Below, piece after piece: positions 1-6,305 of a stretch of 6,378 nt of DNA. The stretch's first letter is position 1. Each line of letters begins with the position of its first letter. The position numbers and the translations under genes were made by a program. The notes under the pieces are model-generated. The model made no database searches. It saw only the letters and a program-made list of their open reading frames with translations, and was not told the origin of the DNA. The stretch comes from an uncultured Arenimonas sp. (GTDB lineage Bacteria; Pseudomonadota; Gammaproteobacteria; Xanthomonadales; Xanthomonadaceae): NCBI GenBank assembly GCA_946885815.1, contig CAMPHE010000107.1:1-6378 (forward strand), written 5' to 3'.

Positions 1-2902
1 CGGCGAGGTTCACCGGTTCCAGCCGGCGCATCTTCGCGTCGATGTCGCCCAGCGCCTTCGTCCACGCCTCGACATCGGCGTTCTCCGGCAGCCCGGCGAT
101 CACCTCGTCGAGCGACAGCCCGGCGGCCGCGACGGCTTCCGACAGCTGCCCGGCGCGCAGGCTCAGGCCCTGCTCCTCCAGCCGCCGCGCCGAGATCGCC
201 TCGCGCTGGGCCAGCGCCTGCTGGTCGCGCTGCTGGCGCGTCTGTTCGTAGGCGCGCAGTTCCTGTTCGATGCCGTCGAGCGTGGAGCGCGCCGCGGCGA
301 GGTCCTTCTCGACGATCACGCGCTGGTCGAGCGCCGCCTGCCGCTGCGCCTGCAGCGCCACGACGGGCGCGTCGCCGTCGGCGAGCTGCGCGACCAGTTC
401 GTTGAGCCGCACTTCCAGCTGCGCCTTCTGGCTGCCCATCCGCGCCAGCGACTGGCTCAGCGCGATCACCCGCGCGCGCTGCGATTCGAGCGTCAGCGCC
501 AGCTGGTGCGCGGCGTCGCGGGCCTCCCGGGCGGTATTGCGCGCCGCGTCGCGCGCCTCGCCGAGGCGGCGGCGGTCGGCGTCGAGCTGCTGGCGCTGCG
601 ATTCGAGCTCGCCCATTTTCGCGACCGCCTGCTCCAGCCGGCCGCGGGCCTCGCGGGTCGCGCCCTGCGATTCCTCGAGCGTGGTGCCGAGCGCCTGCAG
701 GTCGGCGTCGATGCGGGCGACGCGCGCCTGCGCCGATTCCAACCGGCCCTGCTGCGACTGCAGCTGTCCGGCCAGTTCGGAGACGCCGCGATGCGCGAGA
801 TACAGCGCGCGCTGCGCATCCTCGCGGTGCTGCTCGGCCTCGAGCAGCCGGTCGCGCATCAGGGTCAGTCCCTCGTTGAGCGCCTGCTCGCGCTTGCCGA
901 GCGTTTCGATCTCGGCGCGCAGCGACTGGATCTCGCGTTCGCGCGCCAGCGCGCCCTGCTGCGCCTCGCCGCTTCGCAGCGCGCGCACCCAGCCGTCGCC
1001 GAGCCATTCGCCGCTGCGCGCGACCGCCGCTTCGCCGTCGCGCAGCGCGAGACTCCGCGCCCCCGCGAGGTCGTCGACCGCGCGCACGTCCGCGAGCAGC
1101 CGGCGGATCGCCGCCGGCCCGCGCACCTTCGCGGCGAGCGAACCGCCCGGGACATCGATCTCGCCGCCGCCCGCCGCGACCAGCGCGACGCGCCCCTGAG
1201 CCAGCGAGGCCAGCGCGTCGAGGAAGTCCTGCGGCGCGTCGACCGTGACCGCTTCGAGCAGGCTGCCGAGCACGGTCTCGACCGCGGTCTCCCAGCCGGC
1301 GTCGACCTGCAGCGCCTCGCCGAGCCGCGGGCGATCGGCGAGGCCCTGCGCCTTCAGCCAGTCGAGCGCGACGTTCTTCTCCTGCCCCAGCGCCGCGTGC
1401 TGCAGCGCTTCGAGCGACGACAGCCGGCCGCGCGCGGCCTGCGCCGCCTTGCGCACGTCGGCCAGTTCGCCCTGCTGCTGGCGCTGCTGTTCCTGCAGCG
1501 TCGCGAGGCTGGACTTGCGCTCGTCGAGCGTGGTGCCCAGCGCGTCGAGGCTGCCCTTCTGCGTGTCGTGGTCGGTGGTCAGCGTCGCCAGCGCGGCGGC
1601 GAGCGCGGCGGTGTCCAGCGTGCCGCGTTCATTCGCGAGCGCCTCTCGGCGGCGGCCTGCATCGAGCGCCTGGCGCTCGAGGTATTCGATCTTCGTGCGT
1701 TCGACTTCGGCCCAGCGCGCGGCCTCGGCCTGCGCCTTCGCGTAGGCGTCCCACTGCTGCTGCCAGTCGAGCAGCGCCTGCTCGGCGGTCTTCAGCGATT
1801 CCTGGCGGCCGGCGTCCTCCGTGCGCAGCGTCGCGAGCCGCGGCTCGTCGGCCGCGATCGCGTTGTGCAGCTCCGCGAGCTGGCGCTCGTCGCCGCCGAT
1901 GTGCTCGCCGACCTGCGCGAACGCGGCGTCGGCCTCGGCGCGCGCCGATTCCAGCCGCTGCCGCAGCTCCTTCTGGTGCTGGATCTGCTGCTCGATGCGC
2001 GCCAGCTCGCCGCCGACGCGGTAGACCTCGGCCTGCGCGCGTCCGAGCGCCTCGCTGGCCTCGCCCTGCTGGCCGCGGCACTGCTCGATCTGCGCCTCGG
2101 CGTGGCGCTGGTCGGCGAGGATCTGCTGCAGCTTCACCTCGTCGGCCGTCAGCGCTTCGTGCAGCGCCTTCAGGTCGGCGTCGAAACGGCGGAATTCCAG
2201 CGCCTTGAGCTGCGCGTCGCGCTGCAGCCGGTCGGCCTGCAGGGCCTGGTACTGCTCGGCGGCACGCGCCTGGCGCTTCAGGTGGTCGAGCTGCTTGTCG
2301 ACCTCCTCGCGCAGGTCGCCGAGGCGGTCGAGGTTCTCGCGCGTCGCCTTGATGCGCGATTCGGTCTCCTTGCGCCGCTCCTTGTACTTGGAGATGCCGG
2401 CGGCTTCCTCGAGGTACACGCGCAGGTCTTCGGGCCGCGCCTCGATGATCTGGGAAATCATTCCCTGCTCGATGATCGAATAGCTGCGCGCGCCGAGGCC
2501 GGTGCCGAGGAACAGGTCGGTGATGTCGCGGCGGCGGCAGCGCGCGCCGTTGAGGTAGTAGACGCTCTGGCCGTCGCGGCTGACCATGCGCTTGACCGAG
2601 ATCTCGGCATAGCGCGCGTATTCGCCGCCGATCGTGCCTTCCGAGTTGTCGAACACCAGCTCGACCTGCGCCTGGCTCACCGGCTTGCGCGACGACGAGC
2701 CGGAGAAGATCACGTCGGTGAGCGAATCGCCGCGCAGGCGGCTGGCCGAACTCTCGCCCATCACCCAGCGCACCGCGTCGATGATGTTGGACTTGCCGCA
2801 GCCGTTCGGACCGACGACGCCGGTCATGTTGGTCGGCAGGTGCAGCACGGTGGGGTCGACGAACGACTTGAAGCCGGAAAGCTTGATCGTGGAAAGACGC
2901 AT
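1..2902 (-). CDS. smc: Chromosome partition protein SMC, N-terminal 967 residues (gene runs off the left edge)
   Basis: SMC is the ATPase core of the SMC-ScpAB condensin, which compacts and helps segregate the chromosome. Reading from the ATG at 2902, the N-terminal head has Walker A GPNGCGKSN (residues 31-39), the SRLRG segment (54-58), the Q-loop stretch EQGMISQ (145-151) and the family signature LEEAAGISKYK (164-174). A long Gln/Glu/Arg/Ala-rich coiled coil follows. The hinge begins near residues 515-540 (VDAGWETAVETVLG) and ends near 650, and the returning coil fills the rest. The last visible residues, RRLEPVNLA, are the conserved motif just before the C-terminal head. About 200 residues, including the LSGG signature and Walker B, must therefore lie outside the window. 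I found no in-frame stop between 2902 and the edge. The start is supported by the standard MRLSTIKLSGFKSF N-terminus and an upstream GGAGGC. The product is an SMC protein, not MukB. Confidence 0.97.
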   Translation of the reverse strand, partial: MRLSTIKLSGFKSFVDPTVLHLPTNMTGVVGPNGCGKSNIIDAVRWVMGESSASRLRGDSLTDVIFSGSSSRKPVSQAQVELVFDNSEGTIGGEYARYAEISVKRMVSRDGQSVYYLNGARCRRRDITDLFLGTGLGARSYSIIEQGMISQIIEARPEDLRVYLEEAAGISKYKERRKETESRIKATRENLDRLGDLREEVDKQLDHLKRQARAAEQYQALQADRLQRDAQLKALEFRRFDADLKALHEALTADEVKLQQILADQRHAEAQIEQCRGQQGEASEALGRAQAEVYRVGGELARIEQQIQHQKELRQRLESARAEADAAFAQVGEHIGGDERQLAELHNAIAADEPRLATLRTEDAGRQESLKTAEQALLDWQQQWDAYAKAQAEAARWAEVERTKIEYLERQALDAGRRREALANERGTLDTAALAAALATLTTDHDTQKGSLDALGTTLDERKSSLATLQEQQRQQQGELADVRKAAQAARGRLSSLEALQHAALGQEKNVALDWLKAQGLADRPRLGEALQVDAGWETAVETVLGSLLEAVTVDAPQDFLDALASLAQGRVALVAAGGGEIDVPGGSLAAKVRGPAAIRRLLADVRAVDDLAGARSLALRDGEAAVARSGEWLGDGWVRALRSGEAQQGALAREREIQSLRAEIETLGKREQALNEGLTLMRDRLLEAEQHREDAQRALYLAHRGVSELAGQLQSQQGRLESAQARVARIDADLQALGTTLEESQGATREARGRLEQAVAKMGELESQRQQLDADRRRLGEARDAARNTAREARDAAHQLALTLESQRARVIALSQSLARMGSQKAQLEVRLNELVAQLADGDAPVVALQAQRQAALDQRVIVEKDLAAARSTLDGIEQELRAYEQTRQQRDQQALAQREAISARRLEEQGLSLRAGQLSEAVAAAGLSLDEVIAGLPENADVEAWTKALGDIDAKMRRLEPVNLA

Positions 2903-2913
2903 GCGGCGGCGCT

Positions 2914-2919
2914 GCCTCC
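2914..2919 (-). promoter_or_regulatory. Ribosome binding site of smc
   Basis: Minus-strand GGAGGC lies 11 nt upstream of the smc ATG at 2902. The spacing is slightly long but acceptable. It supports this start over upstream in-frame codons, which would add residues not found in SMC proteins. Confidence 0.6.
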
Positions 2920-3024
2920 GCGGAGCCCCGCTGGGCCCCGCAAAACGGTGGAATCGGGACTCGGGCGCGTCCAAGTCGTTGATCGGCAAGGACGTAACCC
3001 ACCGCCGCGAAGGCGGGACGGGGC

Positions 3025-3030
3025 AGTATA
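3025..3030 (-). promoter_or_regulatory. Possible -10 element upstream of smc
   Basis: The minus strand reads TATACT here, one of very few AT-rich hexamers in the leader and one mismatch from TATAAT. No convincing -35 hexamer lies 16-18 nt upstream (that stretch is GC-rich), so this is a weak call. If used, transcription would start near 3018 and leave a leader of about 115 nt. Confidence 0.25.
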
Positions 3031-3145
3031 CCGGCGGATGGGACGGCCGGCGTTCGGCCCAGAATTCAGCCCGGCTCACGGCTTTGCCGCACCACTGCCA
3101 AGACTGTCCCGATCACCGGAGTCGTAGGGCAGCTGCCGCCTGCAC

Positions 3146-3164
3146 GACCGCTTCTGCTGCGGTC
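3146..3164 (-). terminator. Hairpin just downstream of the small membrane-protein gene, possible terminator
   Basis: GACCGC and GCGGTC form a perfect 6-bp stem around a 7-nt loop, 5 nt past the stop codon of the minus-strand gene ending at 3169. No T-tract follows on the minus strand, so it does not meet the usual criteria for an intrinsic terminator. It could be a 3'-end stabilising stem, or chance. Confidence 0.25.
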
Positions 3165-3168
3165 CCGG

Positions 3169-3435
3169 CTAGCTTGGATCGGTGGGGCGCATGCGCTTGG
3201 CGGGACGATTTCCAGCAGCTTTTGTCACGAAGGGCCAGGAAATCAGGATGGCGACCGCATACGCGACGTAGGCGACGACGAATAGCCACCAGGTTCTCAA
3301 GTAAGCAAATGCCGACGCCTTAGCGGGATAGTCAGATGTAGAAACAAACCAGACCAATCCGCACGCAAAAACTCCGCCGAGCATAACGATGCCGAGGACG
3401 AGTAGGAACCGTAGCTCCGCGCCAGGACGCATCAT
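3169..3435 (-). CDS. Small hypothetical membrane protein, two predicted transmembrane helices (88 aa)
   Basis: I do not recognise this protein. It starts MMRPGAELRF and has two hydrophobic spans, about residues 10-31 (LLVLGIVMLGGVFACGLVWF) and 48-70 (rich in W, F, V, A and Y, ending in ISWPFV). A short polar loop with an SDYPAK segment separates them, and the tail is basic (K72, R77, K80, R81, R83). This suggests a small inner-membrane protein with the tail in the cytoplasm. The start at 3435 was chosen because AAGGAG lies 10 nt upstream; the next codon (3432) is also ATG. The open frame continues upstream into a probable pseudogene. Third-position GC is only moderate (codons such as TTT, CTA, ACA and AAA occur), unlike smc, zwf and glk, so the gene may be a recent acquisition. 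It points the same way as smc and away from zwf. Function unknown. Confidence 0.55.
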   Translation of the reverse strand: MMRPGAELRFLLVLGIVMLGGVFACGLVWFVSTSDYPAKASAFAYLRTWWLFVVAYVAYAVAILISWPFVTKAAGNRPAKRMRPTDPS

Positions 3436-3445
3436 CGATCCATCA

Positions 3446-3451
3446 CTCCTT
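3446..3451 (-). promoter_or_regulatory. Ribosome binding site of the small membrane-protein gene
   Basis: Minus-strand AAGGAG is a near-perfect Shine-Dalgarno sequence, 10 nt before the ATG at 3435. An ATG at 3443 is too close to it and opens only a three-codon frame (MDR, then stop). The AAGGAG is the main evidence that the 88-residue frame is translated and starts here. Confidence 0.55.
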
Positions 3452-3471
3452 CGGTTGCGAGATGCTGCGCG

Positions 3472-3718
3472 GCCAATCGGTACGCCGCACTGCCCCGGCG
3501 GGCCGTCGGTGATGGCGGCGACGTTGCCGTTGAAGTCGTAGTCGTACGCGACTTCGTGCATGAAAACAGCGAACGCTTCACGAAGTATCCCCTGCGACGA
3601 TCGACACGGCGTACAGGTGATATTTCCGCCAGTCGGCCCCCTCCGCAAGCTTTTTGCCGGTTGGTTTCGCGATCCGCGACCTGGGATCTGGTTTCACGGC
3701 CTTGAACCAGACCGAGTC
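3472..3718 (-). pseudogene. Probable decayed gene remnant with a YD-repeat-like (Rhs) segment
   Basis: Two coding-like blocks lie in different minus-strand frames. The first, about 3718-3578, reads DSVWFKAV and later GADWRKYHLYAVSIVAGDTS before a TGA at 3580-3578. The second, about 3561-3472, reads VAYDYDFNGNVAAITDG. This fits the YD-repeat consensus of Rhs-type proteins (Y-x-YD-x-x-GNV-x-x-IT). From the GTC of VAYD onward, about 25 codons end almost uniformly in C or G, a strong coding signature in a high-GC genome that the overlapping frames lack. Neither block has a convincing start and ribosome binding site, and they are out of phase. The simplest reading is a frameshifted fragment of a once longer gene. 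The Rhs link rests on one repeat unit and is tentative. The first block matches nothing I recognise. Confidence 0.35.
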
Positions 3719-3840
3719 GCGTCGGCACCGCCCGACGCGTCCCTTCAACGCATACGAATTCAGCCTCCCGTCGCACGCCCCTGCGCTAAGCTCGGGCGAT
3801 CGCGGACGATGCCGTCCCGACCCGAGAGGATCCCGCGCGC
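3719..3840. other. Upstream region of zwf
   Basis: This 122-bp stretch between the gene remnant and zwf should hold the operon promoter. A TAAGCT at 3787-3792 could serve as a -10, but no good -35 is found 16-18 nt upstream (a TTCAGC at 3759-3764 is too far away). I see no palindrome of the HexR type known from Pseudomonas zwf promoters. Regulation cannot be assigned from the sequence. Confidence 0.4.
3824..3830 (+). promoter_or_regulatory. Ribosome binding site of zwf, favouring the GTG start
   Basis: GAGAGGA lies 10 nt before the GTG at 3841 but 16 nt before the ATG at 3847. This spacing favours the GTG start, giving the N-terminus MPMLDRLLLFG. Confidence 0.55.
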
Positions 3841-5259
3841 GTGCCCATGCTCGATCGGCTGTTGCTGTTCGGCGCCACCGGCGACCTGGCGCGGCGTTAC
3901 CTGTTTCCGTCGCTGCTGCACCTGTGGCGCGACCGGCTGCTGCCGCCGGACTTCTCGCTGGTCGCGATCGGGCGTCACGAGTTCACCGACGACGCCTTCC
4001 GTGACTGGATGCGCGAGCGCCTCGGCCGCGAGGCGAAGGACGCCCCGACGTTCGACGGACTGATGTCGCGCACCACCTACCAGGCCGCCGACCTGTCCGA
4101 TCCCGAGGGCCTCGCGGCCGCGCTGGCGCCGCATGCGGGCCGCCCGGTGGTCAGCTACCTGTCGACGCCGCCCGACCTGTTCGTGCCGGCCTGCCACGGC
4201 CTCGCGCGCGCCGGGCTGCTCGACGCGCCGTCGCGGCTGGTGCTGGAAAAGCCGATCGGCCGCAGCCTCGAGACGGCCCGCGAGATCAACCGCGAGCTGG
4301 CGCGCTGTGCGGACGAATCGCGGATCTTCCGCATCGACCATTACCTCGGCAAGGCGCCGGTGCAGAACCTGATGGCGCTGCGGCTCGGCAACACGCTGCT
4401 GGAGGCGGTGTGGCACCACCGCTGGATCGAGTCGGTCGACATCCTCGTCGCCGAGACCGCCGGCGTCGACGGGCGCGAGGGTTATTACGCCGATTACGGC
4501 GCGCTGCGCGACATGGTGCAGAACCACATGCTGCAGCTGCTGGCGCTGATCGCGATGGAACCGCCGGCGGCACTGGACGCCGACAGCATCCGCGACGAGA
4601 AGCGCAAGGTGCTGCGCGCGCTGCGGCCGATGACGGCGGCCGACGTCGGTGAACGCACGGTGCGCGGGCGCTACGGCGACGGTGTCGTCGCCGGCAAGGC
4701 GGTGCCGGGCTTCCGCCACACGTCGCAGGTCGAGACCTTCGTCGCGATCGAAGCGCATATCGACAACTGGCGCTGGGCCGGCGTGCCGTTCCGGCTGGTC
4801 ACCGGCAAGCGGATGGCCGAGCGCACGAGCGAGGTGCAGGTGACGTTCCGCCCGGTCTCGCACTGGCTGTTCGACCGGCCCGACGCGCGCGGCGCGACTC
4901 CGAACCGGCTGCGCGTGCAGCTGCAGCCGGAGGAACACATCGAACTGGGCCTGATGAGCAGCCTCGCGGCGCCGGAATGGGGCGCGCTGGAGCTGCAGCC
5001 GATGTCGCTGGACCTGCAGCAGCCGTCGCCGCAGCGCCGCATCGCCTACGAGCGGCTGCTGATCGACGCGCTGCGCGGCAACCAGACGCTGTTCGTGCGC
5101 GACGACGAGGTCGAGGCGGCATGGCGCTGGATCGATTCGATCACCGCCGCGTGGGACGCCGCCGGCACGCCGGTGCATCCCTACCCCGCCGGCTCATGGG
5201 GCCCGGCCGACGCGGCGCCGCTGCTGCCGTCGTTCCTCGATACCGGGACGGGCGAATGA
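3841..5259 (+). CDS. zwf: Glucose-6-phosphate 1-dehydrogenase
   Basis: This cytoplasmic enzyme oxidises glucose-6-phosphate to 6-phosphogluconolactone with NADP+ (or NAD+), feeding the pentose phosphate and Entner-Doudoroff pathways. At 472 residues it is near the family's usual size of about 490. The N-terminal Rossmann fold has GATGDLA (11-17), with R45 after the second strand where NADP-binding members carry an Arg. EKPIG (136-140) corresponds to the usual EKPFG. The active-site stretch is RIDHYLGKA (164-172): D166, H167 and K171 are in place, but the residue after Lys is Ala where Glu is usual. GYYADYGALRDMVQNHMLQLL spans 214-234 and supplies the catalytic His (H229). AGVPFRLVTGKRM (313-325) and the C-terminal YERLLIDALRGNQTLF segment (403-418) are typical. 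The GTG start is favoured by the GAGAGGA at 3824. The stop overlaps the glk start (ATGA), indicating an operon and probable translational coupling. Confidence 0.96.
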   Translation: MPMLDRLLLFGATGDLARRYLFPSLLHLWRDRLLPPDFSLVAIGRHEFTDDAFRDWMRERLGREAKDAPTFDGLMSRTTYQAADLSDPEGLAAALAPHAGRPVVSYLSTPPDLFVPACHGLARAGLLDAPSRLVLEKPIGRSLETAREINRELARCADESRIFRIDHYLGKAPVQNLMALRLGNTLLEAVWHHRWIESVDILVAETAGVDGREGYYADYGALRDMVQNHMLQLLALIAMEPPAALDADSIRDEKRKVLRALRPMTAADVGERTVRGRYGDGVVAGKAVPGFRHTSQVETFVAIEAHIDNWRWAGVPFRLVTGKRMAERTSEVQVTFRPVSHWLFDRPDARGATPNRLRVQLQPEEHIELGLMSSLAAPEWGALELQPMSLDLQQPSPQRRIAYERLLIDALRGNQTLFVRDDEVEAAWRWIDSITAAWDAAGTPVHPYPAGSWGPADAAPLLPSFLDTGTGE

Positions 5260-6305
5260 GCGCGCCGGTGCTGCTCGCCGACATCGGCGGGACGAACGCG
5301 CGCTTCGCGCTGACGGCGATGCTTCCCCACCCCGTAGGAGCGGCTTCAGCCGCGACCGCGGACACCACCGCGAACGGGCGAGCCATCGCGGCTGAAGCCG
5401 CTCCTACGCACCTTTCGCACATCCGCGAGTTCGCCGTCGCCGGCTTCCCCTCGCTCGCCGACGCCGCGCGCCGTTACCTCGACGAGGTCGGTGCCCGCCC
5501 CGGGCGCGCCGTCATCGCCGTCGCCGGCCGCGTCGAAGGCGAGGACGCGCGCATCACCAACCATCCGTGGGTGATCGCCGGCGCGCGCGTGCGGCAGGCG
5601 CTCGGGCTCGACCAGCTGAAGCTGATCAACGACTTCGCCGCGCAGTCGATGGCGGTGCCGCTGCTGCGCGCGGGCGACGTGGTGCCGCTCGGCGGCGTCG
5701 GCTGGCACGACGCCGATCCGGCCGCCGATCGCACCTACGCGGTCATCGGTCCGGGCACCGGCCTCGGCGTCGGCGGCGTGCTTCGCCGCGGCGCCACGTG
5801 GTACCCGCTGCAGACCGAAGGCGGCCATGTCAGCTTCGCTCCGGGCACGCCCGGGGAAATCGACATCCTGCAGGTGCTGTCGGCGGAATTCGGCCGCGTC
5901 AGCACCGAGCGCATCGTCAGCGGCATGGGCCTCGTCAATCTGCATCGCGCGTTGAGCCTGCTCGCCGGCGAAGACCCGGGGCCGATGACCGCACCCGACA
6001 TCACCGCCCGCGCGGCCGCCGGCGACGCCCGCTGCCAGCGCGCGATCGACGTGTTCTGCGCGGTGTTCGGCGCCTGCGCCGGCGACCTGGTGCTGACGCT
6101 CGGCGCGTGGGACGGCGTGTTCCTGACCGGCGGCCTCGTGCCGCGGCTGCTGCGCGAACTGCAGCACTCCGGTTTCCGCCAGCGCTTCGAACACAAGGGC
6201 CGGTTCTCGCCGGCGATGGCGCGCGTGCCGACGCTCGCGGTGATCCATCCGCAGCCCGGCCTGCTCGGCGCGGCGGCCGTCGCCGCGCAGTGGCCCGACC
6301 GGTGA
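5256..6305 (+). CDS. glk: Glucokinase (ROK-independent, E. coli Glk type) with an internal REP-derived insertion
   Basis: Glucokinase phosphorylates glucose with ATP to glucose-6-phosphate, the substrate of the Zwf encoded just upstream. The 349-residue protein has the phosphate-binding loop ADIGGTNARFAL (8-19), TNHPWVI (101-107), LKLINDFAAQSMAVP (121-135, catalytic Asp D126), the adenosine-side loop IGPGTGLGVGG (164-174), TEGGHVSFAP (187-196), ERIVSGMGLVNLHRAL (218-233) and TGGLVPRLL (291-299). Bacterial Glk is normally about 320-335 residues. The excess falls between NARFAL and FPSL (64-67): 44 residues here against 18 in E. coli Glk. That 26-residue difference coincides with an inverted pair of REP repeats read in frame (residues 27-51, rich in Ala). 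All catalytic motifs are intact, so the enzyme is probably active. The start overlaps the zwf stop by 4 bp, and the stop overlaps the next start (GTGA). Confidence 0.95.
   Translation: MSAPVLLADIGGTNARFALTAMLPHPVGAASAATADTTANGRAIAAEAAPTHLSHIREFAVAGFPSLADAARRYLDEVGARPGRAVIAVAGRVEGEDARITNHPWVIAGARVRQALGLDQLKLINDFAAQSMAVPLLRAGDVVPLGGVGWHDADPAADRTYAVIGPGTGLGVGGVLRRGATWYPLQTEGGHVSFAPGTPGEIDILQVLSAEFGRVSTERIVSGMGLVNLHRALSLLAGEDPGPMTAPDITARAAAGDARCQRAIDVFCAVFGACAGDLVLTLGAWDGVFLTGGLVPRLLRELQHSGFRQRFEHKGRFSPAMARVPTLAVIHPQPGLLGAAAVAAQWPDR
5333..5355 (+). repeat. REP element, left arm
   Basis: Head GTAGGAG at 5334-5340, followed by a 6-bp palindrome (5340-5345 with 5348-5353) around a 2-nt TC loop. Translated in the glk frame as VGAASAAT from residue 27. 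Confidence 0.85.
5386..5408 (-). repeat. REP element, right arm (inverted)
   Basis: An exact reverse complement of the left arm over 23 bp. The homology ends abruptly on both sides: inner 5356/5385 and outer 5332/5409 do not pair. Read in the glk frame it gives IAAEAAPT, residues 44-51. Confidence 0.85.

Larger units (their letters stand above)
2903..3168. other. Intergenic leader between smc and the small membrane-protein gene
   Basis: No gene is supported in this 266-bp stretch. It holds the smc ribosome binding site, the possible -10 at 3025-3030, and a short perfect hairpin, CCGCC(GCGAA)GGCGG, at 3002-3016, which would lie in the 5' leader of a smc transcript. A second hairpin at 3146-3164 is listed separately. 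Open frames crossing this region are extensions of frames lying antisense to or out of phase with smc, and show no recognisable protein. Confidence 0.6.
5333..5408. repeat. Inverted REP doublet (BIME-like) inside glk
   Basis: Two 23-bp arms, 5333-5355 and 5386-5408, are perfect reverse complements separated by 30 bp. Each arm begins with the head GTAGGAG and contains its own small palindrome, GCGGCT-TC-AGCCGC. This is the layout of GTAG-headed REP elements of Xanthomonadaceae (the SMAG elements of Stenotrophomonas), which are thought to be moved by REP-associated tyrosine transposases (RAYTs). The doublet lies in frame in glk and encodes VGAASAAT from the left arm and IAAEAAPT from the right. 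As RNA, the arms can fold into one 23-bp hairpin with a 30-nt loop, or into two small hairpins. The perfect match of the arms suggests a recent insertion. Confidence 0.9.

Noticed and set aside
270..1199. A 309-codon Ser/Arg/Ala-rich plus-strand frame over smc.
   Set aside because: Low-complexity serine and arginine content is typical of a wrong frame over high-GC coding DNA, and the minus strand here is unambiguously smc.
3002..3016. A 5-bp hairpin in the smc leader as a possible regulatory RNA element.
   Set aside because: The stem is short, does not extend beyond 5 bp, and such matches are common by chance in GC-rich DNA. It is mentioned only within the intergenic entry.
506..3127. An 873-codon open frame on the plus strand opposite smc.
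   Set aside because: It lies in exact codon register antisense to smc, where a G/C-rich third-position bias removes stops from the opposite strand. Its composition (Arg, Ala, Leu, Gln) mirrors the coiled coil of SMC and shows no known motif.
3432..3776. A 114-codon minus-strand frame whose stop overlaps the small membrane-protein start (ATGA).
   Set aside because: The overlap looks like a coupled gene pair, but third-position GC is only about half. In 3480-3550 a different frame (VAYDYDFNGN) carries the coding signature, while this one reads a Thr/Ser/Pro-rich string typical of a shifted frame. It also has no ribosome binding site.
3760..5178. A 472-codon open frame on the minus strand opposite zwf.
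   Set aside because: It is codon-aligned antisense to a clearly identified zwf and has low-complexity Arg/Ala/Gln/His-rich sequence. It is a by-product of high GC.
5333..5408. The inverted repeat as an intrinsic terminator or a CRISPR-like array.
   Set aside because: There is no T-tract on either side and the reading frame continues through it. There are only two copies, in inverted orientation, which fits a REP doublet and not a CRISPR array.
5346..6248. A 300-codon open frame on the minus strand opposite glk.
   Set aside because: It is again in antisense register with glk, with no recognisable domain. Its REP-encoded segment only reflects the symmetry of the inverted repeat.
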